Shown: one piece after another, positions 8,816-18,079 of the stretch
Position numbering within the stretch: position 1 is the first letter of the stretch
How the letters are laid out: every line of letters starts with the position of its first letter
Virus record (IMG/VR): IMGVR_UViG_3300010885_009116
Coordinates: 1 to 28,029 of that record
DNA length: 28,029 nucleotides
From: a virus
Reading direction: 5' to 3' (one strand)
Made by a program: the position numbers and the translations under genes
Notes under the pieces: model-generated
Databases searched by the model: none
What the model was told of the DNA's origin: nothing
The model's input: only the letters and a program-made list of their open reading frames with translations

Positions 8816-11800
8816 ATGGATTTAAAACAATTTAGAGAGCAATATCCTCAGTATGATGCTGTGCCCGATCAAAAGCTGGCGGATGCTTTACACTCTAAAT
8901 TCTACTCACAAGTCCCTAAAGATGAGTTTTATTCAAAAATAAATTTAGCTCCTCCAAAAACTAGCCTTGCTCGTGATGTAGGCGATATTGGTCTTAGCCT
9001 TGCTCAAGGCGTCGTTGGTCTTCCTGATATTGTTACAGGTCTTGCTGATATTCCTACTGGTGGACGTGTAGGTAAGAGTGTAGAAGAAGCTGAAAAAGCT
9101 GTCTTTGGTGGTTCAACTCAAGATGTAAGAGCTTACTTACAAAAATTAAAGTCAGAGCGTCAGCAAGCTAACGAAGCCAATGTATCTAAAGTCTTTGAAG
9201 AACAAGGCGTAGGTGCTGGTATTAAAGAAGCTATTACTAATCCAGGCGTTGTTTTAGGTACCGTTGCTGAGTCTATTCCATCTATGTTAGGTGGCGCTGG
9301 TATTGCTCGTGGTGTTGCAGGTACCGTTGCTAAACAAGTTGGTAAAAAAGCCGCGCCTACTATTGCTGCAGGTATTGGTGAAGGTACAGTATCAGCTACG
9401 CAATCAGTAGAGTCCATTAGACAAGCTTCTGAAACTGGGTTAATAACTCCAGAACAAGCCGCTATAGGTACGGTAGCTGGGGTACTTACTGCAGGTCTAG
9501 GTGTACTTGGTGGTAAAGCTGCAGCTAAATTAGGTGTTGCAGATATTGATGTATTAATGGCTGGCGGTGCTTCCACTGCTAAAAAACAAGCTATTCTCAC
9601 TGCTGCATTAAAGAGTACTATAAGTGAATCAGTATTTGAAGAACTTCCTCAATCTCTCCAAGAACAAGCATTACAAAATGTAGCCCAAGGCAAACCATGG
9701 GACGAAGGTCTAGCTGAAGCTGGCGCTATGGGTGCTATTGCTGGTGGTATCATGGGTGGCTTTGCAGGGTCAATATCTCAAGCTAAAACAAATAGCCAAA
9801 TAGCCGCTAAAAAATTAGAAGAAGATGCATTAGAACAAAAATCTAAAGAGAAAAAAGAAGTCAAAGCTGAAGAACCACCAACAACTGCTGAACCCGCTAA
9901 AGCTAAAGTAGACTTAAATGATTTATTAGGTGGTAAAAAGCTTACAGACGATGAATTAAATACCCCCGAACTTAATAAGGAGCCCACAAATGAATTTCCC
10001 ATCAATCTCAAGAGCCCCGCTTACGAATCAGGAATTGGAAACGGCCCTGCAGTATCTGGAGGATCACAGTATGGAGCTTCCGCAGTGCCTCCAGCAATTA
10101 ACGGAATTAGACTGGCTGGGGATACAAGTAGTGTTGGAACAGTTGAAGGAAGAACAGAAACAAAACCCGCTGCATTAACACAAGAACAAAAACTTCCAGC
10201 TGAAGAAAAACAAATTGAAGATGAGGGCACATTACCTTCTGACAAACAAAAGAAATCTCGTCTTTTATCTTTAAGTGAAATTAATAATCAGTTTGCTAAA
10301 ACAGCCACTAAAGAAAGAGAAAATAAAGTAAATCAGCTAATGGTTAAAGAAAAGTTAACCAAAGAAGAAGCTGAAAAAAAAGTAAGTGAAAGATTTGGAA
10401 TGTCAGTTTCTCAGTTGTCTCAAGAGGAATATGATGCCCTACATCCGTATTTAAAAACAGAAAATAGTGTAGGTAGGTTAGCACCCTTAACAAAGCAAAA
10501 AGGTATTGAAACATTAGCCACTGAAGAAGCTAATTTAAAAAAAGAAACAAGGGATGTAAAAGGATTTGATGCTGAACTTACTAGAATAGCTGCAGAAAAA
10601 ACAGCTCTTGCCAAAGCAGCTAGAGAAGCTGAAATAAAAAGATTAAGAAGTGAGGGTTTAGGTGAAAGACAAGCTGCAAATAAAGTTGGTAATGTAGGTA
10701 ATACTTACTATATTGAAAATGGTAAAAGAAAGATATTAAATTATTCTAAAGAAAGACCATATGAGCTTTTTAACTATGATTCTGAATCAGGTAAGTCAGT
10801 CGAAACTCAATTCATGGAGCTTCAAGAAAAATTTGATGGTAAAAAAGAACTAACACCTACTCAGAAAAAAGAAGCTAAACTACGTCAAGAATTCAAAGAG
10901 TCTTTATCGTCTGAAGAACAAGAAGCAGTAAATAAAAAAATTAAGGATAAAACAGCTAGTGAACTACTTCTTAATAGACGTGCAATAGAAGAGGAAAGAA
11001 AAGGCAAAGAAGACTCAGCTGAATATACAATAGAAGACGAAACTTTATCTAATGCTCCTTTCATCGAGGAACACGGTTTATTTGCCGTAGCTTCTCATAT
11101 TGCAGATAAAGTAAATGAACTTAAAGGCAATGTAAAAACTGTTTTTGGAACTGTGCCTAATGGTAGGCCAGGCATGTTTAATCCTAATACTAATACAATT
11201 ACTATTGACAGAGCTAACTTAAATGGTAAATCAGAAGCTCAAGTTATTGTTCATGAATTAGGACATTATTTACTTGACCATGTTATTGACAATAGAAAAA
11301 AACCTGGCGCTATTACTAAACAACAACAAGCTGCTTTAAATAGATTAGAAATTCTACGTAAACAAGTTGTAGCTAAATTAGGTCAAGATACTTTTGAAAT
11401 TCCTAACCTAAAAGAATTTGCATCTGAGCTACTCAGTAATAGAGAGTTTCAACAAGCTGTAGCTAGTATTGAAGGAACCCAAGATTACCAACCTAAAAAA
11501 GGTTTAGTGCGTAAAATTGCAGAAGCAATCCTAGATGCATTAGGTTTAGATGGATTGAAACCAGTTATTCTTGAAGAGTCTCTTGACCTCATTGAAAGTA
11601 TTATTACAGATAAAGCCTACACATTGCCTACCAAAACAATGAAAGGCAAGAAAATATCATTCGCTCCTAAAACCGAAGTAGATACTGTTGAAACAGAGCC
11701 ACCTAAAAAAGCTGAAAAAGAACCTAAAGTATTTAATAGAAAAGAACGAAAAGAAAGACTTAAGGTTAAAGAATATCATAAGCCAACAACTATGGAGCTT

Positions 11801-14800
11801 TTAAAGAAAACCTTCTATGGTGAAAAAGCTTTAAAGAGTATAGTTAAAAAATATCAAAACGATAGATACCCAATCAAGTCTTGGCAAAAATATATCATGG
11901 GTGCGGGTCTACTTAAAGTAGGCGGTAAAAACTTTAATAATATCCATGACCTTGTTGTTACTTCAGCAGGCCAAGCTGATCTTAGATTTAAAGAATACTT
12001 AGATAGAGACCTTGAAAAACTAAATATTTTAATTGGTGATTATGCTAAAGCAGCTGGCATTGGTGTAGACGAAGCGTTAGGTAATTTACATGAATATGCT
12101 GAAGCTATACATGAACCAGAACGTAGACATATTAAATTTTTACAAACGGTACCTCTTGATAATATTAAAAATATCAGATTGAAAAACGGTAGTCTTACTA
12201 GCGCAGCTGATTTAAGAGAAGCTATATTTGATAAAGTATATTCAGAAGAAAACTTATCAGAATTATATGGTAATACTAATAAAACTAAAGGTGAAGTACT
12301 TAGACAAGAATTAGAAAAACTTGTTAAAGAACATAAAAAAGAAGGTGCTTCTAGTCCAGCTGGATATACAAGCACAAAAGAAAACTCATCAGAATATAAT
12401 GTGGCTGCTGATCTTGATTCTCAAAATGTTAAAGAGATATTAAACGCTTATACAAATGATAAACATAAAACTCAAATAGATAAAGTTTTAAAGGCTTTAA
12501 AGCCACTACAAGAATCAACTGTTATGCTTAATAAATCGGCTAACTATGGTTCTAATGCATCAGATAATGCAATTAATTTTTATGCTTGGGAGAACTACGT
12601 CCCATTAAAAGGTAAAGATAGGGTAATGCCTGCTAATACTTCACGCCTAAATTTAGACGATGTTAGGTTAAGTAGAGAACTTGTAGAAGAAAAACATAGC
12701 TTTGAAGGTAGACAATCAGAGGCTAAAAATCCTATTATTCAAACTATGGTAGACGCTGGCCTAGCAGCAGCCCGTGCAGGGAGAAGAGACTTAACACAAT
12801 CAGTTATTAATGCTATAGACCAAGGCCTTTTAGAAGGTAAGCCAATAGCTAATTATACGTCTGAACAAGTCCATAGTAAAAAAGGCATAGATGAAAAAAC
12901 ACTTAAACAAAATGGTTTAATCTTTAACTATAAATCAGATGGCTCTATGCAAGTCTATAAAGTTGAAGACGCTGAACTATTAGAAGCTATTCGTAGATCA
13001 TATAAAGAAACTAATCCTATACTAGATAAACTTAATTCACTTACTAGCTTGGTAGGTCAATACCATACTCGATATAACCCCGCATTTCCAGTGCTTAACT
13101 ATGTACGTGACGCATTAACTAACTCATTTAATATAGCTATTGATAAAAGTCCTACTGAAGCATTTAAATATATAAGTGCTGTATCTACTCAAATATTTGA
13201 CGGTGGCATGGCTAAAACTTTACAGGCCGCCCATTACTACCATACATCTCAAATTGGTAAGCTACGTAAAATGGCTAAGGATGATCCGTATGTTACAAAC
13301 TTACTAGCTTATTTAGACCAAGGTGGTCGCGTATCTTATATTCAAGGTTTATCAATAAAGAGTAACTTAGATAAACTTGGTAAAACTTTAAATAAAAATA
13401 AAGTTATTACTACTAAAGAAGGCATAGAAAAATTCTTTGATACTTACACAGATATGTTTGAGTTGTCTTCTCGTGTTGCAGCATTTGGTGTTGTTAAAGG
13501 TGAGCTCATGCAAAAGGGCTATAAAGAAGCTCAAGCTAATCAAATGGCAGCATCATATGTTAAACAATTAGCTAACTTTGAAGAGGTTGGTGAGTATGGT
13601 AAGGCATTAGGTTCTATGTTTATGTTCTTCCGCCCATCAGCAACAGGTGCAGTAAGGTCTATTGAATCTCTTGCCCCTGCATTCAGTAAATGGGAGACTG
13701 TTAAGAAATCTTTACCTACTGATGTATTTGGAAAAGAAGGAAGTCGTACAGCTGCTCAAGAAAAAGCTTTAGCTAACTATGAAGTAAGTTGGAAAAGACA
13801 AAGTCGCGCAGCTACAGGAGCTATGATGGCCTTAGCTGGAGCAGGTGCTACTATATATCTAATGTCCGCTGCTATGGGTGGTGATGATGATGAGGGACGA
13901 AACAAAGTAACAAGTGATGATTTATCTCGTTGGACTCGCTTTGCTAGATTTAATATAGGTAAAGGACCTAATGGAGAAGAACAAGTATTTCAAATGCCAT
14001 GGGGTTTTGGTTCAGGTGCGTTTGCAGCGTTAGGTGCACAAATTATGGGTGCAGCAATGTCTCAGTCTAATAGTGGTGGTGAGATTATAAGTAACATAGC
14101 TGATATCGCAATAGACTCATTTATACCTTTACCTTTGTCAAAAATTAGCGCAGCTGATAAACCTGTAGCAAAAATTGTAGATACGCTTATGCCATCTTTA
14201 GCTAGACCATTAGTAGAATTCCAAATGAACTTAAATACGTTTGGCCAAGAGATTTATAATAATAGACAGTCTCGTTATGGCGATGCATATACAGGTGGTG
14301 ATAGTATTCCTGATATGTATAAAGATACCGCTAAATTTTTAGTAGATAATTTTGGTCTTGATTGGAGTCCTAATACAATTTATTTCTTTGCTAATAATTA
14401 TGCTGATGGTATAGCTAGATTCTTACAAAACGGATATGGTGCTGCCTTACTTGCTGCTGGTGAAAAAGATTTTGACAGAGCACAAAACATGGCTATATTC
14501 CAAAGTTTCTTTAGTAAGCAGTCTAATGTAGACCAAAGAGAATTTGCTAAAATAGAGGCAGATATTAAAGAAATATCACAAAGGTTAGAAATGTTTGAGC
14601 AAGCTAATCCTGATAAATATATTGAATACATAGAAAAAAATCCTTATGCTCAATCTAAAGTAGAAATATATAATGAATTAGTAGGTAGTGATCTTAAAGA
14701 CTTACAAGAAGAAGCTAAAAATATCAGACTTAAAACTCCTGATTTAACTCGCCAAGAAAGAGCAAGTTTGCTTGCGGAAAATAGAGCTAATCAAAATTTA

Positions 14801-14857
14801 ATAAAAATGAATATCGTAGATACTATGAAGATGTTTAAAGATTTAGAAGCTAACTAA
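8816..14857 (+). CDS. Giant polyvalent virion protein with HExxH metallopeptidase motif
   Basis: The protein has 2013 residues. The N-terminus (FREQYPQYDAVPDQKLADAL, then KFYSQVPKDEFYSKI) is a short motif known from large phage proteins. Residues about 50-310 are Gly/Ala-rich with membrane-prone helices. Residues 390-455 are a low-complexity linker overlapping a second-frame ORF. VHELGHYLLDHV (H813, E814, H817) is a gluzincin-type zinc site, and the later FASELLSNREFQ supplies a likely third ligand Glu. A hydrophobic segment lies near 1664-1682. The C-terminus (YGKALGSMFMFFRPSATGA ... YKDTAKFLVDNFGLDW ...) resembles the terminal domain of large polyvalent phage proteins. Such proteins are packaged and injected; here it may cross or cut the cell envelope or process proteins, analogous in position to T7 gp16. 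It ends 8 bases inside the opposing gene. Confidence 0.75.
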   Translation: MDLKQFREQYPQYDAVPDQKLADALHSKFYSQVPKDEFYSKINLAPPKTSLARDVGDIGLSLAQGVVGLPDIVTGLADIPTGGRVGKSVEEAEKAVFGGSTQDVRAYLQKLKSERQQANEANVSKVFEEQGVGAGIKEAITNPGVVLGTVAESIPSMLGGAGIARGVAGTVAKQVGKKAAPTIAAGIGEGTVSATQSVESIRQASETGLITPEQAAIGTVAGVLTAGLGVLGGKAAAKLGVADIDVLMAGGASTAKKQAILTAALKSTISESVFEELPQSLQEQALQNVAQGKPWDEGLAEAGAMGAIAGGIMGGFAGSISQAKTNSQIAAKKLEEDALEQKSKEKKEVKAEEPPTTAEPAKAKVDLNDLLGGKKLTDDELNTPELNKEPTNEFPINLKSPAYESGIGNGPAVSGGSQYGASAVPPAINGIRLAGDTSSVGTVEGRTETKPAALTQEQKLPAEEKQIEDEGTLPSDKQKKSRLLSLSEINNQFAKTATKERENKVNQLMVKEKLTKEEAEKKVSERFGMSVSQLSQEEYDALHPYLKTENSVGRLAPLTKQKGIETLATEEANLKKETRDVKGFDAELTRIAAEKTALAKAAREAEIKRLRSEGLGERQAANKVGNVGNTYYIENGKRKILNYSKERPYELFNYDSESGKSVETQFMELQEKFDGKKELTPTQKKEAKLRQEFKESLSSEEQEAVNKKIKDKTASELLLNRRAIEEERKGKEDSAEYTIEDETLSNAPFIEEHGLFAVASHIADKVNELKGNVKTVFGTVPNGRPGMFNPNTNTITIDRANLNGKSEAQVIVHELGHYLLDHVIDNRKKPGAITKQQQAALNRLEILRKQVVAKLGQDTFEIPNLKEFASELLSNREFQQAVASIEGTQDYQPKKGLVRKIAEAILDALGLDGLKPVILEESLDLIESIITDKAYTLPTKTMKGKKISFAPKTEVDTVETEPPKKAEKEPKVFNRKERKERLKVKEYHKPTTMELLKKTFYGEKALKSIVKKYQNDRYPIKSWQKYIMGAGLLKVGGKNFNNIHDLVVTSAGQADLRFKEYLDRDLEKLNILIGDYAKAAGIGVDEALGNLHEYAEAIHEPERRHIKFLQTVPLDNIKNIRLKNGSLTSAADLREAIFDKVYSEENLSELYGNTNKTKGEVLRQELEKLVKEHKKEGASSPAGYTSTKENSSEYNVAADLDSQNVKEILNAYTNDKHKTQIDKVLKALKPLQESTVMLNKSANYGSNASDNAINFYAWENYVPLKGKDRVMPANTSRLNLDDVRLSRELVEEKHSFEGRQSEAKNPIIQTMVDAGLAAARAGRRDLTQSVINAIDQGLLEGKPIANYTSEQVHSKKGIDEKTLKQNGLIFNYKSDGSMQVYKVEDAELLEAIRRSYKETNPILDKLNSLTSLVGQYHTRYNPAFPVLNYVRDALTNSFNIAIDKSPTEAFKYISAVSTQIFDGGMAKTLQAAHYYHTSQIGKLRKMAKDDPYVTNLLAYLDQGGRVSYIQGLSIKSNLDKLGKTLNKNKVITTKEGIEKFFDTYTDMFELSSRVAAFGVVKGELMQKGYKEAQANQMAASYVKQLANFEEVGEYGKALGSMFMFFRPSATGAVRSIESLAPAFSKWETVKKSLPTDVFGKEGSRTAAQEKALANYEVSWKRQSRAATGAMMALAGAGATIYLMSAAMGGDDDEGRNKVTSDDLSRWTRFARFNIGKGPNGEEQVFQMPWGFGSGAFAALGAQIMGAAMSQSNSGGEIISNIADIAIDSFIPLPLSKISAADKPVAKIVDTLMPSLARPLVEFQMNLNTFGQEIYNNRQSRYGDAYTGGDSIPDMYKDTAKFLVDNFGLDWSPNTIYFFANNYADGIARFLQNGYGAALLAAGEKDFDRAQNMAIFQSFFSKQSNVDQREFAKIEADIKEISQRLEMFEQANPDKYIEYIEKNPYAQSKVEIYNELVGSDLKDLQEEAKNIRLKTPDLTRQERASLLAENRANQNLIKMNIVDTMKMFKDLEAN
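9977..9982 (+). promoter_or_regulatory. Shine-Dalgarno site of nested ORF
   Basis: AAGGAG lies 7 bases upstream of the ATG at 9990, in the middle of the giant gene. It is a full match to the anti-SD core at ideal spacing, and stronger than the site in front of the giant gene itself (GGTAACTTAGC before ATG 8816). Confidence 0.6.
9990..10178 (+). CDS. Nested (overprinted) small protein, unknown function
   Basis: This 62-codon ORF lies entirely inside the 2013-residue gene, in the +1 frame. It starts at ATG 9990 behind AAGGAG (spacer 7) and ends at TAA 10176-10178. The product looks like a folded helical protein, not a shadow: a polar start (MNFPSISRAPLTNQELETAL), then QYLEDHSMELPQCLQQLTEL, then a third amphipathic helix WLGIQVVLEQLKEEQKQN. 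In the same interval the host frame turns into low-complexity Gly/Ser/Pro/Ala sequence and its codons change (GGA, CCC, CTG, AAG and TCC replace the usual GGT, CCT, TTA, AAA and TCT), as expected if the second frame is the constrained one. The function is unknown. I cannot test conservation here, so the call rests on the SD site, composition and codon shift. Confidence 0.6.
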   Translation: MNFPSISRAPLTNQELETALQYLEDHSMELPQCLQQLTELDWLGIQVVLEQLKEEQKQNPLH

Positions 14858-15047
14858 TTCGCCAAGCTCTAACGCCTAAGTGTTTATTCTTTATAGTAAT
14901 GTAGGCTTTAATTTTTACCCCGTCTCTTTTAGCACCGCATTCTATAGCATATAACATAACTGCCGTATTGGTAGTAGGTATAAAAAAACTATCCCCTATT
15001 TCCATATACTTAAATGGGAATATCCATTCGGGCTCATGCAGCTCCAT
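14850..15047 (-). CDS. Small phage protein, unknown (GDSFFIP / VRAWRI type)
   Basis: This 65-residue protein reads MELHEPEWIFPFKYMEIGDS, then FFIPTTNTAVMLYAIECGAK and ends HLGVRAWRIS. A 'GDSFF(I/V)P' turn followed by a Lys-rich strand and a 'GhRhWRh' end is a recurrent pattern of short accessory phage proteins next to replication genes, where the C-terminal strand may be a small DNA-binding or partner-binding fold. The function is unknown. It is the last gene of the minus-strand arm. Its start overlaps the primase-helicase stop by 14 bases, and its TAG (14850-14852) overlaps the last codons of the opposing giant gene by 8 bases. Confidence 0.65.
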   Translation of the reverse strand: MELHEPEWIFPFKYMEIGDSFFIPTTNTAVMLYAIECGAKRDGVKIKAYITIKNKHLGVRAWRIS

Positions 15048-17994
15048 CAGTTACCTTTTTCTTAAAGCAATAGCACCATAGATTAAATTCATTACTACTT
15101 GCATCTTTCCAACTTTTAGTTAAACGTACTCTATCTTCTACCATTTCAATATCAGATTTAGCTAAGTGTTTTTTAAATGCATCTATTTGTACTTTAGCTT
15201 CGAATGCTAGGTAGTGATTAAATAATTTTCTTTGAATATATACAGTTTTAGTATCATCATCTGATCTTAATACTAAAGCAGTCTTGGGTTCCTCCGCAAC
15301 TTTACCGTCTCTAATAACTAACATACCTTGAGAATTTTTTAGAATATATGCAGTAATTAAACTTTCAACATCTACATAATTAACTTGTACAACTTCTTTT
15401 TTAGTATGTTTAACAGCACCTACTATCTCTGAATAGATTCTTTCTAAATCAAAATTCTTTAGGATGTTATATTCGTTAGCCACATCTCCTGAACCAAACG
15501 CCATAGCAATCGTATTGTGATAAAACCTATCTGCATCATCAAAACCAATATCGCCTATAAATCTTTCGTACCATCTTTGAAATCGTGGACCAAACTTTTG
15601 ATTCTCATCATCAAGGTCTCTTATGATTTCACCTTTTCTTTGTAAGTCATATATAGCTTGTATAAATTTAGGTCCAGCATGTCCAAAGTTATGCTTCATA
15701 ACCTCAAAGGTTCTTCTACCTAAAGTAATATCATCTATAAAAACTTTAGGTTTAGTTATGTTAAATTCTAATAATCGTGCAACTTCGCCGTTGGGGTCTT
15801 CTTTAATACCTTTTAATCTTTGGTATAAGGAACTATTAGATGTTATAACAGCAATCAAACTAGCTGGTACTTCATATGCTCTTTCTGCATTAACAGATGA
15901 TTGACCTTTAATTTTATTTTGACCAGATGATATATAGTGAATCAAATCAGATAAGTCTTCATCTTTAATGTTAGTAATCTCATCAATAGCTAAGGGTATA
16001 TTATGCAATGCATTAGCACGTAGTCTAAGCCCTACCGCAGTTGCGCCGTTTGTTTTGTTACCTGCAATATGAAGTTTAGATGGGTCTGCCCACATACTTA
16101 ATGCTGAATACATAGCACCTGTTTTAGATGAACCTGCATCGCCTGCTAAACAAATTGATATACCATTCACACTACTGTAAGACATAAGAGGTGAGGCAAA
16201 TCCACATAGCATCATAAATGCATGTAGCTCAAGACCTGGAAGATTAAGATTCTGTACAGCCTCTTGCCATTTTTCAAAGCTACCTTCAGGTCTAATAAAT
16301 TCACCTATGGGCTTTGTTTGTAATGAAAGTGGCGTATGCCCTATCGTGCCATCTCTTTTATATTCTTTATCGCCTAAAACAAATGAAGTTTTCTTCTTAT
16401 CATCAGTCCAACCCATATGAGTACGCATAACATCAGCACTGCCATGATTCGTTAAATACGAACCCCACTCTACAATATAATCCATAAATAATGGTATATC
16501 CTTTCTTTTAATTTGAATATTTTTACCACCCATAATATCCATCGCCTTTTCAACTGAGAAAGCATATTTAAATGGAAATAAAAATGTGACAGGTGGGTCA
16601 TTAGGAAAAGTTGCTGTAAACTCTAAACAGTCGCCTTCGCCTGAAGATAAATTTCTTAATCTATTTGTGGCTTTTATATTAGTTTCTGTAACTAATACAG
16701 GTTGTTCGGGTGTAACTATCTCACCTGTTTTTTTATCTCTAACAGCAGGTAATACTTTATATACACCACCCTCAGGACCATGAATAAAAGGGAACATGCC
16801 TGGCGGTACCACAAATGCATCAGGGTGTGTTAATGCTGTTTCTGCATTTTGGAATATAACATTGCCTACTTTTTCTTCTTCATATCTGTCTGGGTCAAAC
16901 TCTTCATCTTCTTCTGGTGCTGTCTCTGATGATATAATTGGAATAATTGACTTACCATCTTTTAACTTACTAGCAAAAACTAATGGGTTAGTTGCTGTAC
17001 CACGTCTAGAACATCCTTCACAACCTCCTGGGTTAGCTGCTTCAAAACTTGTACATGGATGCACACCTTGGAACGTAGCTGCCTTTAAGATAGTAGCTTC
17101 ACGATTATAGTCTTTAGCACCTTCTGATATAGTATGTATTGCAGTCTCTTGGTCTACACATTTACTAGCTACAGTCAGTCCAGCGGTCCATAGTTCATAG
17201 CTAACTTCATTAGGTTTCTCCATCATGTGTTTAATCTGATGACACCCATAGCCATTCATACTAGATTCTAATAACTTAGCAAAGCTATTCTCAAAGTTAC
17301 TGCCACCTTGTGCTTGGCGTTCTTCTTCTGTCATGCCCTTTTTGGCAGCTTTAATAATATCGGCAAAGGATAAGTCTTCTTCACCTAGAAACTCTTTAAA
17401 CTCTGTAAAGTTATACTGGAGTATAACATCGCTAATTACACTCGTAGGTGATGGGGGATTAGTTTTATAGTTATGGCAATTAGGTGTGCGAGTTAAACGA
17501 GCTGGGTCAGCTGCAACGCCAACGTCTACCTTTAATCCGTTATCTAAACAAAACTTTTTAAACTTCTCAGCATAAACTTTCCATGTATCAATAGGTATGT
17601 TCTCACCAAACATCCAAAAGCCCCATATGCCACGGCCTGAATCTAGCTTAGTTGGAGCTGGTAGATTAGTGTGTATGACAAAGTCATCAAGCGCTTTAAG
17701 GGCTTCTTCTTTAGACGCGTACTCTTTACCTTCACCTACATCTAAATCAACAAATAAAGAGCTAGACCATACTGCATCTACTTTACGTCTTGCATATCCT
17801 TTGAATGTACTATGTGTAACATAGATATTATGTTTTAAAGATTTTAATTCTTCAATCTTAGGTTCAAGGTCATCTACAGATTCAACATAATAGTTAGCTA
17901 CTTTACCGCCATCTACAGGTTCAATCGTTGTTATGCAGTAGACGCCCTTTGAAGGTAGCATCTTTTTATAAAATTCGGTTATCCCAATACTCAT
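15034..17994 (-). CDS. Primase-helicase (AEP-like primase fused to DUF927-like ATPase)
   Basis: The protein has 986 residues. The N-terminal part resembles an archaeo-eukaryotic-type primase: SSLFVDLDVGEG with metal-binding D83 and D85, LDSGRGIWGFWMF (119-122 SGRG) and DPARLTRTPNCHNYK (163-177, H174). A Cys cluster (HPCTSFEAANPGGCEGC, about 312-330) could bind zinc. The C-terminal half is a DUF927-like helicase core: Walker A GDAGSSKT near residue 616-623 and a Walker B-like IPLAIDEITN, then YISSGQNKIKG and VPASLIAVITSNS. It should prime and unwind at the replication fork with the family-A polymerase. It is separated from the upstream regulator gene by 85 bases. The SD is weak (GAAAG). Single-polypeptide primase-helicases of this kind are common in podoviruses. 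Confidence 0.82.
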   Translation of the reverse strand: MSIGITEFYKKMLPSKGVYCITTIEPVDGGKVANYYVESVDDLEPKIEELKSLKHNIYVTHSTFKGYARRKVDAVWSSSLFVDLDVGEGKEYASKEEALKALDDFVIHTNLPAPTKLDSGRGIWGFWMFGENIPIDTWKVYAEKFKKFCLDNGLKVDVGVAADPARLTRTPNCHNYKTNPPSPTSVISDVILQYNFTEFKEFLGEEDLSFADIIKAAKKGMTEEERQAQGGSNFENSFAKLLESSMNGYGCHQIKHMMEKPNEVSYELWTAGLTVASKCVDQETAIHTISEGAKDYNREATILKAATFQGVHPCTSFEAANPGGCEGCSRRGTATNPLVFASKLKDGKSIIPIISSETAPEEDEEFDPDRYEEEKVGNVIFQNAETALTHPDAFVVPPGMFPFIHGPEGGVYKVLPAVRDKKTGEIVTPEQPVLVTETNIKATNRLRNLSSGEGDCLEFTATFPNDPPVTFLFPFKYAFSVEKAMDIMGGKNIQIKRKDIPLFMDYIVEWGSYLTNHGSADVMRTHMGWTDDKKKTSFVLGDKEYKRDGTIGHTPLSLQTKPIGEFIRPEGSFEKWQEAVQNLNLPGLELHAFMMLCGFASPLMSYSSVNGISICLAGDAGSSKTGAMYSALSMWADPSKLHIAGNKTNGATAVGLRLRANALHNIPLAIDEITNIKDEDLSDLIHYISSGQNKIKGQSSVNAERAYEVPASLIAVITSNSSLYQRLKGIKEDPNGEVARLLEFNITKPKVFIDDITLGRRTFEVMKHNFGHAGPKFIQAIYDLQRKGEIIRDLDDENQKFGPRFQRWYERFIGDIGFDDADRFYHNTIAMAFGSGDVANEYNILKNFDLERIYSEIVGAVKHTKKEVVQVNYVDVESLITAYILKNSQGMLVIRDGKVAEEPKTALVLRSDDDTKTVYIQRKLFNHYLAFEAKVQIDAFKKHLAKSDIEMVEDRVRLTKSWKDASSNEFNLWCYCFKKKVTDGAA

Positions 17995-18030
17995 ATTATC
18001 TTTCTATTTTTAGAGTCAACACTACCCCGC

Positions 18031-18044
18031 CACACCAATGTGTG
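18031..18044 (+). terminator. Weak hairpin in primase upstream gap (possible + strand terminator)
   Basis: In the 85-base gap upstream of the primase gene, CACAC-CAAT-GTGTG forms a 5-bp stem with a 4-base loop and is followed on the + strand by CTTTTT. Read rightwards it is a short terminator shape that could stop antisense transcription coming from the late arm. Read leftwards the T-run precedes the stem, so it would not terminate the minus-strand operon. The stem is short and the call is tentative. Confidence 0.25.
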
Positions 18045-18079
18045 CTTTTTAAAATTGCCAGGAATCTATTATTGTACTA

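Noticed and set aside
9160-9600. Antisense 146-codon ORF opposite the giant gene
   Set aside because: It has the same Ala/Pro/Thr shadow composition from the Gly/Ala-rich region, and no SD or family pattern.
17991-18019. TTGACT as a -35 box for the primase gene
   Set aside because: A -10 at the proper distance would fall on the start codon, leaving no room for a transcript start and SD.
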